Shown here: piece by piece, positions 18,068-26,290 of the stretch
How the letters are laid out: each line of letters starts with the position of its first letter
Numbering within the stretch: the stretch's first letter is position 1
Source: UBA4416 sp040387475
GTDB taxonomy: Bacteria > Bacteroidota > Bacteroidia > B-17B0 > Aurantibacillaceae
DNA: 64,000 bases
Reading direction: 5' to 3'
Assembly (NCBI GenBank): GCA_040387475.1
Contig: JAZKDT010000057.1
Coordinates: 23,399 to 87,398 of the forward strand
Notes under the pieces: generated by a model
What the model was told of the DNA's origin: nothing
The model's input: only the letters and a program-made list of their open reading frames with translations
Databases searched by the model: none
Position numbers and translations under genes: made by a program

Positions 18068-19336
18068 TTAGATTTGAGTATCATCCTCGGCACCCAACTC
18101 CAATAACTTAATATCGCCGATAGCATTGCCGGCAATACCTTTTACAGAGCCATAAAAATTAGTGGTATTTAATAATACTTTCTCCAATTGCTTTTCACGT
18201 TCTTTCCAGATCTTTTGCATGGCATTTTTTTCTTTCTGAATACCGAATTGCAATTCCGTGAATCCTTCTACGATTGCTTCAATTTGTTGCCTGAATTCTG
18301 TACCGGTTAGGTAAGAATATAGCAGGCTCATCTTATCGCCTTTATTTTCCTGACTAGATTGAGCGGCGTATATTTTTATAAGTGTATCGCGTAATACAAA
18401 TGATAGTGATTTAATCTCGGTAAAGCTGCAAACCCACACACCGTCTTTCATTCCAAAACGATCCATATCCTTTGGCATGGTCTCAGTAACAATCACAGCA
18501 ATATCAGCCTGTGTGGAACGCATATCATGTTTTAATTTATCTATCCAGTCGCCACCAAAAGCTTTGGTGTTTTTACTTTCGTAAATGATCTTACCACAAA
18601 CCTGTCCTAGTGGATTTCGAATTGTATGAATAGCATCTGCTCCTTTCACGCCCTTACCTACTCCATCGATTGAGTCGAAAGGGAATATACTTCTTAATAA
18701 TTCTTCCAATACCAGTTCCTGAACTTCGCCCTGCATTTGCATAGAACCTTGCCCCTGCTTACGAACCATTTCCTCAGTCAGTTTCTTTTGGTCTTCCAGT
18801 TGTTTTCTCAATTCCATTAATTGCAACTGGTGATCTTTTTCTTTGATGGACGTTTTTTCTGCCTCCTGTTTTTTGATCTGTTCGCCTAAAGCTTCCCTTT
18901 CGGCCTGCAACTTTTGTTGAAGCGTTAACTCAAATTGTGCTTCCTTTTCTTTTAATTCTTTTTCTTTTAATAAAAATTGTAGCTCTTTTGCCTGGCTGTC
19001 TTTTAATTTATGTTCTTTCTCTGACAGCTCTTTATTAAGCATTTCCATTTGCAGCTGCATTTCGGAAGCTGCTTTTTTAATGGCTTCCTGCTCCAATACG
19101 GCTTTCTGATGCTTTACCTTTTCAGCAATGATAGCTTCCTGGTTTTCGGCATCTACTTTAGCTTGCTCCAACAATTTATTTACCTGGGAACGCTCGGCCT
19201 CCAGTTTTTGTTTGTCGTCATTATAAACTTTTAAATACTTGTTGCGGATATCTGTTTCAATTTGCTGCGTTAATGCATTTCCGATAGGAAATTCATGCTT
19301 GCAATTTGGGCAGACAATATTTGATGGATTACTCAT
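18068..19336 (-). CDS. DUF2130 coiled-coil protein with restriction-endonuclease-like fold
   Basis: Residues 1-20 contain a CPNCKHEF zinc-ribbon-like pair. About 25-205 is a long charged coiled coil. The DUF2130 domain follows (about 205-370) with GADAIHTI and IIYESKNTKAF, which look like the Asp and ExK elements of a PD-(D/E)XK nuclease fold. The 422-residue length is normal for the family. Its job is unproven; the fold suggests a nucleic-acid role. The neighbour at the 5' side is the sirtuin gene, 33 bases away on the same strand, so the two may be co-transcribed. Confidence 0.85.
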   Translation of the reverse strand: MSNPSNIVCPNCKHEFPIGNALTQQIETDIRNKYLKVYNDDKQKLEAERSQVNKLLEQAKVDAENQEAIIAEKVKHQKAVLEQEAIKKAASEMQLQMEMLNKELSEKEHKLKDSQAKELQFLLKEKELKEKEAQFELTLQQKLQAEREALGEQIKKQEAEKTSIKEKDHQLQLMELRKQLEDQKKLTEEMVRKQGQGSMQMQGEVQELVLEELLRSIFPFDSIDGVGKGVKGADAIHTIRNPLGQVCGKIIYESKNTKAFGGDWIDKLKHDMRSTQADIAVIVTETMPKDMDRFGMKDGVWVCSFTEIKSLSFVLRDTLIKIYAAQSSQENKGDKMSLLYSYLTGTEFRQQIEAIVEGFTELQFGIQKEKNAMQKIWKEREKQLEKVLLNTTNFYGSVKGIAGNAIGDIKLLELGAEDDTQI

Positions 19337-19369
19337 GCTGTTTTGTGAAAATTTGCCAAAGGCGGTGAT

Positions 19370-20065
19370 CTAAATTAATTCGTTCAGTTTTTTTGACAGC
19401 ACTTTCATGCCTTCAATGGCGGTAGCTTTAACAATCGTCAGATTCTTAATATAATCAAGATTAAAATCACCCGGATCAACCAGGAATTTTGGAATATGTC
19501 CTTCGATGACATGTATTAAATTTGCTGCAGGGTATACATTTAAAGAAGTACCAATCGTGATGAAAATATCTGCTTTCTCGGCCAGTTCGGTTGCTTTGTC
19601 CATTTCAGGAACAGCTTCGCCAAACCACACAATATGTGGCCTGATCTGAGAACCAACTTCGCACACATCACCGGCTTTAATTTCCCAATGCTTTAAAGGA
19701 TAAACGAGGTCGTGCTTCACAGTACTTCTTCCTTTCATGATTTCGCCGTGTAAATGCAATACTTTTTTGCTTCCGGCTCTTTCGTGAAGATCGTCAATAT
19801 TTTGGGTAATGACCTGTACATCAAAGTGTTTTTGCAATTCGGCCACCAAAAAATGAGCTTCATTGGGTTGAGCTTCCATCACCTGTTTGCGGCGCTCATT
19901 ATAAAAATTCAGCACAAGATTCTGATTCTTTTCCCAGGCATCAAAGGTTGCTACATCCTCAATTTTATATTCTTCCCACAAGCCTCCTGTATCCCTAAAA
20001 GTTTTAATGCCACTTTCGGCACTCATCCCTGCTCCGCTAAAAACAACTATCTTTTTTTTCTTCAT
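19370..20065 (-). CDS. cobB: NAD-dependent protein deacylase, sirtuin family
   Basis: The 231-residue core begins MKKKKIVVFSGAGMSAESG; a 13-codon upstream extension is open but lacks conserved residues, so ATG at 20065 is preferred. NAD-binding GAGMSAESGIKTFR (11-24), TQNIDDLHERAGS (87-99) and catalytic H106 in HLHG are present. Y55 and R58 form the Y-x-x-R pair that marks class III (desuccinylase/demalonylase-like) sirtuins. Only one Cys is found in the small domain, so the usual four-Cys zinc site is absent. It should remove acyl groups from lysines in cytoplasmic proteins using NAD. It is divergent from the fsa gene. Confidence 0.92.
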   Translation of the reverse strand: MKKKKIVVFSGAGMSAESGIKTFRDTGGLWEEYKIEDVATFDAWEKNQNLVLNFYNERRKQVMEAQPNEAHFLVAELQKHFDVQVITQNIDDLHERAGSKKVLHLHGEIMKGRSTVKHDLVYPLKHWEIKAGDVCEVGSQIRPHIVWFGEAVPEMDKATELAEKADIFITIGTSLNVYPAANLIHVIEGHIPKFLVDPGDFNLDYIKNLTIVKATAIEGMKVLSKKLNELI

Positions 20066-20114
20066 TACCAGCGTAAAAATAAACTTTAAACAAACTACAA
20101 ACAAGTGTAAATTA

Positions 20115-20122
20115 TAGTTTTG
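20115..20122 (+). promoter_or_regulatory. -7 element before fsa
   Basis: TAGTTTTG matches TAnnTTTG exactly; a -33 TTTG at the right distance is not seen. The ATG follows 34 bases later. Confidence 0.45.
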
Positions 20123-20156
20123 CTTATCCTAAATTTACACAAAAAACAACCCACTT

Positions 20157-20804
20157 ATGAAATTTTTTATTGACACAGCAAATTTAGCGCAAATCAAAGA
20201 AGCACAAGACCTTGGCGTTCTGGACGGAGTAACAACTAACCCATCTTTAATGGCCAAAGAAGGCATTAAAGGACAGGATAATATCCTGAAACATTATGTA
20301 GATATCTGCAATATTACAACCGGCGACGTGAGCGCTGAAGTTATCTCAACTGATTTTGATGGTATGGTGAGAGAAGGCGAAATGCTTGCTGACCTACACC
20401 CACGCATTGTTGTGAAGATACCGATGATTAAAGAAGGTGTGAAAGCTATTAAATATTTTGCCGATAAAGGCATTAAAACCAACTGTACATTAGTTTTTTC
20501 AGCAGGGCAGGCATTATTAGCTGCAAAAGCGGGCGCAACCTATGTATCTCCTTTTGTAGGCCGTTTGGATGATATTAGCCAGGACGGCATGGATCTGATT
20601 GATGATATTCGTATCATTTATGATAATTATGGATATGAAACTGAGATTTTGGCAGCTTCTGTTCGTCACCCTTTACACATTATACAGTGTGCTAAATTAG
20701 GTGCTGATGTTATTACGGCTCCTTTGAGTGCAATTACTGCTTTATTAAATCATCCGTTAACGGATAAAGGTTTAGCACAGTTTTTGGCTGATGCAAAGAA
20801 GTAA
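20157..20804 (+). CDS. fsa: Fructose-6-phosphate aldolase / transaldolase-like enzyme
   Basis: The 215-residue protein opens with MKFFIDTANLAQIKEA and GVTTNPSLMAKEG, and has the Schiff-base lysine in VVKIPMIKEG (near 85), the hallmark of the short FSA/TalC/MipB transaldolases. It acts in the cytoplasm on sugar phosphates, either as transaldolase in the pentose phosphate pathway or as fructose-6-phosphate aldolase; sequence alone does not decide. Length is normal for the short subfamily. It stands alone between the divergent sirtuin gene and its own terminator. Confidence 0.9.
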   Translation: MKFFIDTANLAQIKEAQDLGVLDGVTTNPSLMAKEGIKGQDNILKHYVDICNITTGDVSAEVISTDFDGMVREGEMLADLHPRIVVKIPMIKEGVKAIKYFADKGIKTNCTLVFSAGQALLAAKAGATYVSPFVGRLDDISQDGMDLIDDIRIIYDNYGYETEILAASVRHPLHIIQCAKLGADVITAPLSAITALLNHPLTDKGLAQFLADAKK

Positions 20805-20819
20805 TTTAAAAAAAAACAT

Positions 20820-20854
20820 AAAGCCTTTACCATTAATTTGGTAAGGGCTTTTTC
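20820..20854 (+). terminator. Intrinsic terminator after fsa
   Basis: AAAGCCTTTACC at 20820-20831 pairs with GGTAAGGGCTTT at 20840-20851 with one mismatch, followed by T residues. Confidence 0.88.
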
Positions 20855-21025
20855 TAATACTTTCTTTTTCCTTGAAGAAAAAGAAACAAAAAATTAAGGC
20901 AATTCGTCACCCTCCATTTACCCCGCAATGCTATACCTTTAATGGCGGTTCGCACCCAATTGCCAATTCCGGTAGCGATCGAGACAGCCACACTGTTACT
21001 AACGGATGCAGGGGGTAGTATGATA
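20855..21025. repeat. Intergenic palindromic repeat element between fsa and rsmG
   Basis: A perfect 10-bp inverted repeat, TTTCTTTTTC at 20861-20870 and GAAAAAGAAA at 20876-20885, is followed by a GC-richer block through 21018. Similar TTTCTTTTTC-hairpins joined to a conserved GC-rich block are, from my memory, common between Bacteroidota genes. A 77-codon minus-strand frame that crosses it is probably not a gene. The word ACGGATGCA at 21002-21010 recurs at 21701-21709 on the other side of rsmG. Confidence 0.5.
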
Positions 21026-21037
21026 GAAAATAGAAAA

Positions 21038-21664
21038 CTACAGCTTATAGTAAACAACTTTTTTGGTATCGAAAAATTCTTCATCAAAGTAATCTTTCAG
21101 ATCATAGAAAACGGCCTTGTCGTAGTGTTTTCCAAACTCTTCCTGAAGATCGCCACCTTTAAGATATAAAATACCGTTAGGCAGATCGTTGAAATTATCT
21201 TTCAAGATTTTTTTGGATATCCAATTATAAAATTCAGGAAACGCTGTAACTGCCCGACTTACGATAAAATGATACTTATCATTTATTTTTTCGGCACGCT
21301 CGTGCTCGGCCGTCAAATTTGTTAACCCAATGCCTGACGCAACTTCAGTTACTACTTTTATTTTTTTGCCGATGGAATCTACTAAATGAAAGGTTGATTC
21401 CGGAAATAAGATCGCTAATGGAATTCCAGGAAATCCCCCACCACAGCCAACATCCAGAATTTTAGTACCCGGTTTAAACTGCATTACCTTAGCTATTCCC
21501 AACGAATGTAAAACATGACGTTCGTACAATTCATCGCTATCTTTCCGCGAAATAACATTGATCTGTGCATTCCAATGGATATATAGATCATACAATTGTT
21601 CGAATTGTTTTTTTTGATGCGCGGTGATGTTGGGAAAATATTTAAGGATAATATCTGGTTTCAC
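21038..21664 (-). CDS. rsmG: 16S rRNA (guanine-527 N7)-methyltransferase
   Basis: The 208-residue protein methylates G527 in the 530 loop of 16S rRNA with S-adenosylmethionine. It has the expected N-terminal helix with INVISRKDSDELYERHVLHSL, then the SAM-binding ILDVGCGGGFPGIPLAILFP (about 70-90) and the SRAVTAFPEF stretch. Length is standard. It follows the sigma-factor gene on the same strand at 54 bases with no clear terminator between them. Its 3' side is an intergenic repeat rather than an obvious terminator. Confidence 0.95.
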   Translation of the reverse strand: MKPDIILKYFPNITAHQKKQFEQLYDLYIHWNAQINVISRKDSDELYERHVLHSLGIAKVMQFKPGTKILDVGCGGGFPGIPLAILFPESTFHLVDSIGKKIKVVTEVASGIGLTNLTAEHERAEKINDKYHFIVSRAVTAFPEFYNWISKKILKDNFNDLPNGILYLKGGDLQEEFGKHYDKAVFYDLKDYFDEEFFDTKKVVYYKL

Positions 21665-21677
21665 TTGTTTTATATAA

Positions 21678-21702
21678 GATTCTCGACTTGACTCGAACTG
21701 AC
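21678..21702. repeat. 25-bp interspersed repeat, copy 2
   Basis: Starts GATTCTCGACTT and ends AACTGAC. It lies 16 bases beyond the stop of the minus-strand sigma-factor gene and before rsmG. See copies at 18038 and 34913. Confidence 0.6.
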
Positions 21703-21718
21703 GGATGCAATTCGGGCT

Positions 21719-22339
21719 TTACATTCTGTTTTCCTGGTTCTTGAGGATATTGTACAAAAAATCGCGCGCCCGGAAGAGTTGAGCTTTTACTGTTCCTACG
21801 GGTAAATCCAGTTTCACTGCAATCTCTTCGTAACTTAATTCTTCATAGTAACGCATTTTGACTAACTCCTTGTAACGGGGTTTTAATTTATCAACGACAT
21901 CGCGAAGCATTTCTACTTTTTGTTTTTTGATGATATGTTCTTCGGGATCCAGAGAAGGTGATTTAATGTTTTTAGAAAATTCCTGGCCCTCATCATTTTC
22001 CATTTTGGTATCCAACGATAAAGCAGAATTTTTTTTCTTATTCCTTAAAAAATCAATGGCATTATTACTTGCAATTTTAAATAACCAGGTACTGAAAGCA
22101 TAAGTAGGTGTGTATTGTTCTAAACGTTTAAAAGCCCTTCCAAATGCTTCGATGGTTAAATCTTCTGCATCATCTTTATTATTGCACATTCGCAACATAG
22201 TGAAATAAACCGACTCACGGTAACGGTGCAATAACTCGGCATAAGCCTTTTGATCGCCCTTATGCAAAGCCAGCTGAATGAGTTTATAGTCATAAACTGC
22301 CTTTGTTGTTAGTTTATCCGTTGGGTCTAACTCTTCCAT
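21719..22339 (-). CDS. ECF-type RNA polymerase sigma factor
   Basis: The 206-residue protein has sigma region 2 (about 28-100, with DAEDLTIEAFGRAF and FSTWLFKIASNNAIDFLRNKKK for core binding and -10 melting) and region 4 (about 145-195, with ELSYEEIAVKLDLPVGTVKAQLFRAR, a helix-turn-helix). A charged linker joins them. No anti-sigma gene is adjacent, so control may be transcriptional or through a distant partner. The start overlaps the 3' end of the glycosyltransferase gene by 13 bases, which suggests translational coupling. Regulon unknown. Confidence 0.93.
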   Translation of the reverse strand: MEELDPTDKLTTKAVYDYKLIQLALHKGDQKAYAELLHRYRESVYFTMLRMCNNKDDAEDLTIEAFGRAFKRLEQYTPTYAFSTWLFKIASNNAIDFLRNKKKNSALSLDTKMENDEGQEFSKNIKSPSLDPEEHIIKKQKVEMLRDVVDKLKPRYKELVKMRYYEELSYEEIAVKLDLPVGTVKAQLFRARDFLYNILKNQENRM

Positions 22340-23469
22340 TTATTGGGTTTATGAAACAATTTACTGATATGAAATATAGGGTACACTATTAATAAAACAA
22401 CTTCGTGAAAAAATGACAATGCCCACAAATCCTTCTCGTTTAGTTTTTCAGATGCTTTTTTAAAGATAATCATTTGTATGCATATTTTCAAAACTAAACC
22501 AGCCAAAGCCGCAATCATAGTTGTTTTGAATAAAAAAAGGCTTAAAAACAGGAAAAGGAAGGCATATTGGGCTACGTACCCCAGGGTTATCTTGGTTTTG
22601 CTACCCGAATTGTAATGCGGCGCTGTAGTCAAATGTCGCTGCTTTTGACGTTTCCAATCCCTGAAACTCGTTTTTGTCAATGAATACGTAATAGCATTAT
22701 GCGACACTACTATATTTGTATTTTCTGTAGTACACGCCTGATTAATAAACAAATCGTCGTCGCCGGAAGTAATGTGGTAATGCCTTGCAAATCCTTTTTC
22801 TTTATAAAACAGATCTTTTTTATAGGCCAGGTTTCTGCCCACGCCCATGTATGCCTTTCCTTTAATGGCAGCTGATAAATAATTGGAAGCAATTAAAAAT
22901 GTATCGAAGCGGATCAATTTATTTAAAAAACCGGCACTTTTTAAATAGGCTCCATAACCCAACACAATTTCTTTTTTGTTCACAAAACCAGAACTCATAT
23001 CGCTCAACCACTGATCGTTTGCCGGAAAACAATCGGCATCGGTAAACAGCAGATTGTTATGTTTTGCGCCCTTAATACCTATCAAAACAGCATATTTTTT
23101 TCCGTGTTTATAATAATCATCTTCTTTAATGGTCACTTTTTTAAGATTTGGGAAGATCTTGGCAAATTCATCAATAACGTTTTCTGTGCTATCAATCGAA
23201 CAGTCATTTACAACCACTACCTCAAAATCAGGGTAATCCTGTACTAAAATTTTCGGTAAAAACTCAGTCAGATTATCGTCTTCGTTACGGGCACAAATAA
23301 TAACGGAAACAGGTTCTTTGGTGCTACTTTGTTCGAGTGCACTTGTTTTTAATTTACCCAGCGGTAATACATTAACCACATAGTGAATTAAAATGGCAAG
23401 CCAAGACAAACAAAAAGCAACAAACAACAGTTCATCAACCCCTATTTCAACAAAATCAGGAAAATACAT
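22327..23469 (-). CDS. Membrane glycosyltransferase, family 2
   Basis: Starting at MYFPDFVEIGVDELL (ATG at 23469; the 24-codon upstream extension has no family character), the protein has one N-terminal membrane helix (about 12-33), a GT-A domain with VSVIICARNEDDNL and VVVNDCSIDST near 60-105, the DADCFP metal-binding motif and a SGDDDLFINQ acceptor motif, then two or three C-terminal helices. It should transfer a sugar from a nucleotide sugar at the inner membrane, perhaps for surface polysaccharide or glycolipid. It is the first gene of a glycosyltransferase-sigma factor pair. The acceptor is unknown. Confidence 0.88.
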   Translation of the reverse strand: MYFPDFVEIGVDELLFVAFCLSWLAILIHYVVNVLPLGKLKTSALEQSSTKEPVSVIICARNEDDNLTEFLPKILVQDYPDFEVVVVNDCSIDSTENVIDEFAKIFPNLKKVTIKEDDYYKHGKKYAVLIGIKGAKHNNLLFTDADCFPANDQWLSDMSSGFVNKKEIVLGYGAYLKSAGFLNKLIRFDTFLIASNYLSAAIKGKAYMGVGRNLAYKKDLFYKEKGFARHYHITSGDDDLFINQACTTENTNIVVSHNAITYSLTKTSFRDWKRQKQRHLTTAPHYNSGSKTKITLGYVAQYAFLFLFLSLFLFKTTMIAALAGLVLKICIQMIIFKKASEKLNEKDLWALSFFHEVVLLIVYPIFHISKLFHKPNKWKS

Positions 23470-23564
23470 GTAACAAAAATACCATGCAGATGGCACTATA
23501 ATTCGCTTATCTTTGCAATTATTAAACAAAGAAATTAACAATGGTTTGCTACAAACCAGATTTA

Positions 23565-23712
23565 GTTAAATAGCCACACAGGCACATAGAAAAGGATATA
23601 GTGTTTGGTAATTAAGGAATTATAGAACTGAAGCGTTGTTTCAATTACTATGTTTGCCAACCGCTAAAGTATCACTTACAAAAACCTATGTTACTATGTG
23701 ATTAAAAAATAG
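23565..23712. repeat. Interspersed inverted-repeat element (about 145 bp)
   Basis: TAGCCACACAGGCACATAG near 23571-23589 is imperfectly complementary to CTATGTTACTATGTGATTA near 23686-23704, with about 95 bases between that contain further partly complementary words (TTTGGTAATTAAG). The element nearly fills the gap between the divergent glycosyltransferase and HAD genes. Its form resembles repeat palindromes that I recall as common in Bacteroidota genomes. Confidence 0.5.
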
Positions 23713-23717
23713 TTATT

Positions 23718-24392
23718 ATGCTGACAGGGATAAAAGCGGTGATTTTTGATATGGACGGGGTTATTATTGACTCTGAACCGCTTTGGCGGAGAGCGATGAT
23801 CAAGAGCTTTACCGAAGTTGGTATACCCTTTAGCGATGAGCACTGTCGAATTACGACTGGACTAAGATTTAAAGAAGTAGCCGAATTTTGGTTTACCAGG
23901 CACGGAATAACCCACATCAGCGTAGACGCGTTTGATAAACTGGTAGTTGACCGATTATGTGAATTGATCGTTACAGAAGGAAAACCAATGAAGGGTGTGA
24001 ATGAAATACTGGTTTATTTAAAAGAAAATGGATTTAAAACAGGAATCGCAACTTCGTCGAATACGCAAATAAAAAACACCGTTATTGATGTGTTAAATAT
24101 AAGGCAGCATTTTGATGCCTTATGCTCGGCCGAATTTATGCAATACGGCAAACCCCACCCCGAAGTGTACCTCACCTGCGCCCAAAAATTACAGGTGGAG
24201 CCGCATGCATGTTTGGTAATTGAAGATTCGGTAAACGGTATCATTTCAGGAAAAGCTGCGCAAATGAAGGTGGTGGCAGTACCTGAGGAGATTAACTTTG
24301 CGAATCCAAAATTTTCGATTGCTGATTATAACGTGAGATGTTTATTGGAAATTATTCCTGCGGCATGCAGTTCCTCAAAAACTGATTCATAG
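23718..24392 (+). CDS. HAD-superfamily sugar-phosphatase / phosphomutase-like protein
   Basis: All four HAD motifs are visible in 224 residues: nucleophile D11 and acid D13 in VIFDMDGVIIDSEP, the Ser/Thr motif in GIATSSN, the Lys in GKPHPEVY, and the acidic motif VIEDSVNG. The cap is of the helical C1 type, as in hexitol and 2-deoxyglucose phosphatases or beta-phosphoglucomutase. The nearest well-known match in pattern is the hexitol phosphatase group; substrate is uncertain. Its last 41 bases overlap the 3' end of the convergent DUF2461 gene. Confidence 0.88.
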   Translation: MLTGIKAVIFDMDGVIIDSEPLWRRAMIKSFTEVGIPFSDEHCRITTGLRFKEVAEFWFTRHGITHISVDAFDKLVVDRLCELIVTEGKPMKGVNEILVYLKENGFKTGIATSSNTQIKNTVIDVLNIRQHFDALCSAEFMQYGKPHPEVYLTCAQKLQVEPHACLVIEDSVNGIISGKAAQMKVVAVPEEINFANPKFSIADYNVRCLLEIIPAACSSSKTDS

Positions 24393-25011
24393 GTAACATG
24401 GCTTTAAAAACTTTTGCTGCGTAAGCCGGGAAATTTTTATGTAACACATCCTCATCTTTTAAGTAATGAACCATGATGAAATTACGATGCTGAAGTAAGC
24501 TAATTTCAGGATGGTCTTTGTCATAACCTTTAGGTGCCGTTTTTAATTTATTATCCTGTTCTAACTCCTTAAAATAGGTTTTAAAATCTTTAGCATTCAA
24601 AATCTTTTTAAATTCAGAGGTATTATAATCTATTTCCTGGCGAATAGCGGACAGCACTTCGGGCAGCGGTTGGTAGGAGCCACCTGCCAGGAAGCATTTA
24701 CCGGGCTCCATATGAATATAATAACCCGGTATCTCCGATTTTTTTCCTCCCGGATTAATGCTGGCTCCCATATTTAATTTGTATGGCGATTTATCCTTGC
24801 TGAAACGCACATCTTTGTTGATTCTGAATAAGCATTTTTTCGCTTCGAGTCCGGCCAGTTTATTATCAAACGTCGTGCATTTATCAATGACAGCTCTCAC
24901 AACTATTTCAAATTCGGCCTTACTGGCTTCGTAAGTTTTCCTGTTAGCATCAAACCACTCTTTTTTGTTGTTCTTTGCTAACTGCTTTAAAAATTTAAGC
25001 GTTGTTTCCAT
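24352..25011 (-). CDS. DUF2461 family protein
   Basis: A 219-residue protein with the DUF2461 pattern: LKFLKQLAKNNKKEWFDANR at the start, RINKDVRFSKDKSPYKLNMGA near 63-83 and HMEPGKCFLAGGSYQP near 101-116. The family is widespread and cytoplasmic, with no proven function. It is three bases downstream of the DUF1003 gene on the same strand, so both are probably co-transcribed. The 3' ends of this gene and the convergent HAD gene overlap by 41 bases. Confidence 0.9.
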   Translation of the reverse strand: METTLKFLKQLAKNNKKEWFDANRKTYEASKAEFEIVVRAVIDKCTTFDNKLAGLEAKKCLFRINKDVRFSKDKSPYKLNMGASINPGGKKSEIPGYYIHMEPGKCFLAGGSYQPLPEVLSAIRQEIDYNTSEFKKILNAKDFKTYFKELEQDNKLKTAPKGYDKDHPEISLLQHRNFIMVHYLKDEDVLHKNFPAYAAKVFKAMLPMNQFLRNCMPQE

Positions 25012-25014
25012 TTA

Positions 25015-25560
25015 CTATTTACTTAATGCGTTTATTTTATGTTCAATTGATTTTAAGATCTCCAGTTGTTTTGCCTGACTCTCAAATAAAATTTTAATTT
25101 GTTCTTCTAACAATAAATCTACTTTTTGATGCAGGCCTCTTACTTCGAGTTCAGCTTTCAAATTAATGAGATAATCATTTTCGCTACGTTTACGATCCTT
25201 TTCTTCCTGTCTGTTTTGGCTCATCATGATAATTGGTGCCTGCAAAGCAGCGATGCAGGATAAAATGAGGTTCATTAAAATAAAAGGGTAAGGATCAAAA
25301 TCTGCTTTTAAGGGCGCCAGCGTGTTAAACAAAATCCACACGGTGAGAATCACAAAAAATGAAATGATAAACGCCCAGCTTCCCCCAAAACGCGCTACTT
25401 TATCCGAGATTCTTTGACCGGTTGTTAATTCTTCTTCCGGCGCATTTAATAAATTACTGACGATCAGTTTTTCATCATCAATAGCTGTTTCAACGATTTT
25501 ATGGAGTTTACCCAGTTGTTCGCTTTTTGTACTCAATAATTTCTGTATATCCTTATCCAT
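25015..25560 (-). CDS. DUF1003 membrane protein
   Basis: The 181-residue protein has a soluble N-terminal part, two membrane helices (about 60-80 and 92-112) flanking the family signature with GSWAFIISFFVILTVW and FILMNLILSCIAALQAPIIMMSQNRQ, and a C-terminal coiled coil. DUF1003 proteins are inner-membrane proteins of unknown function. It lies 32 bases downstream of the lycopene cyclase gene on the same strand, so it may be part of that transcript, though no functional tie to carotenoids is evident. Confidence 0.9.
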   Translation of the reverse strand: MDKDIQKLLSTKSEQLGKLHKIVETAIDDEKLIVSNLLNAPEEELTTGQRISDKVARFGGSWAFIISFFVILTVWILFNTLAPLKADFDPYPFILMNLILSCIAALQAPIIMMSQNRQEEKDRKRSENDYLINLKAELEVRGLHQKVDLLLEEQIKILFESQAKQLEILKSIEHKINALSK

Positions 25561-25592
25561 GATTTTATATTACTTTTTAAAACTATAAATGG

Positions 25593-26279
25593 TTATTCTT
25601 TTGTGTTGCGTTGCTTAAAATAATCCATCAATATAACGGGGCATAACAACATGCTGAGGCAATAAAATATATCCTCTACCGGAATAGTAAATAATCGTAT
25701 AGCCATGTTTTCGGTATCATTATAAGAAACAATTGGCAAGGCCGTTATGATACCATCAAAGATCACGAAAGGAACCAGGGAAATTAAAAAGGCAACGTAA
25801 AAACGGCCTAAATTTCTGAATTTATAAATGAATGCCGCAAACACTAGAATAGAAAAACAAATGCCTGCATTTACAATCGTATACGTTTTATCGTGGTAAA
25901 TTATACAGGTTATAAGGCTTATCGCAGATAGTAAAACACTAAGTCGCGTACCACAACTTCCTAAAATATCCCTGCTTACGTAGGCATTCATTACTTCGTA
26001 AATAAACATACAGGAATAAGGCACACATAAAAAGAACATTACTTCTTCTAAAGGCAAATTAAACACATAAATCCCTAATATATAATGAGGATTAAAACTC
26101 CAAATGCCATTGGCTGTAAACATCACATCCCATAAAATAAAAAACAACGCAGTAATTAGGATAGAAGGAAGCACATATTTCCAGGACTTATAAAAGGCAA
26201 CTTTCTTGTCGAAGCTTAGCAGAAAAGGGAATATAACGCTTAGTATATTTATTAAAAGATATGTGTAATGAGAATTCAT
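25593..26279 (-). CDS. Lycopene cyclase, fused CrtYc/CrtYd type
   Basis: An integral membrane protein of 228 residues with six or seven helices and two copies of the lycopene cyclase domain. Each half carries its acidic catalytic-type motif: FNLPLEEVMFFL near 73-84 and FTIPVEDIFYCL near 200-211. This arrangement matches the fused heterodimeric cyclases of Bacteroidota, which convert linear lycopene to beta-carotene. ATG at 26279 is preferred to an in-frame TTG at 26285. It is 11 bases downstream of the carotenoid biosynthesis gene. The phytoene synthase and desaturase genes are not in the window. Confidence 0.87.
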   Translation of the reverse strand: MNSHYTYLLINILSVIFPFLLSFDKKVAFYKSWKYVLPSILITALFFILWDVMFTANGIWSFNPHYILGIYVFNLPLEEVMFFLCVPYSCMFIYEVMNAYVSRDILGSCGTRLSVLLSAISLITCIIYHDKTYTIVNAGICFSILVFAAFIYKFRNLGRFYVAFLISLVPFVIFDGIITALPIVSYNDTENMAIRLFTIPVEDIFYCLSMLLCPVILMDYFKQRNTKE

Positions 26280-26290
26280 TTCCAATTAAA

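Noticed and set aside
20854..21087. A 77-codon minus-strand frame over the fsa-rsmG gap
   Set aside because: It overlaps the rsmG 3' end and follows a repeat element; no family or start signal.
21002..21709. rsmG as a mobile gene flanked by 9-bp direct repeats
   Set aside because: rsmG is a universal housekeeping gene with normal composition, and no transposase is near; the shared 9-mer more likely belongs to flanking repeats or chance.
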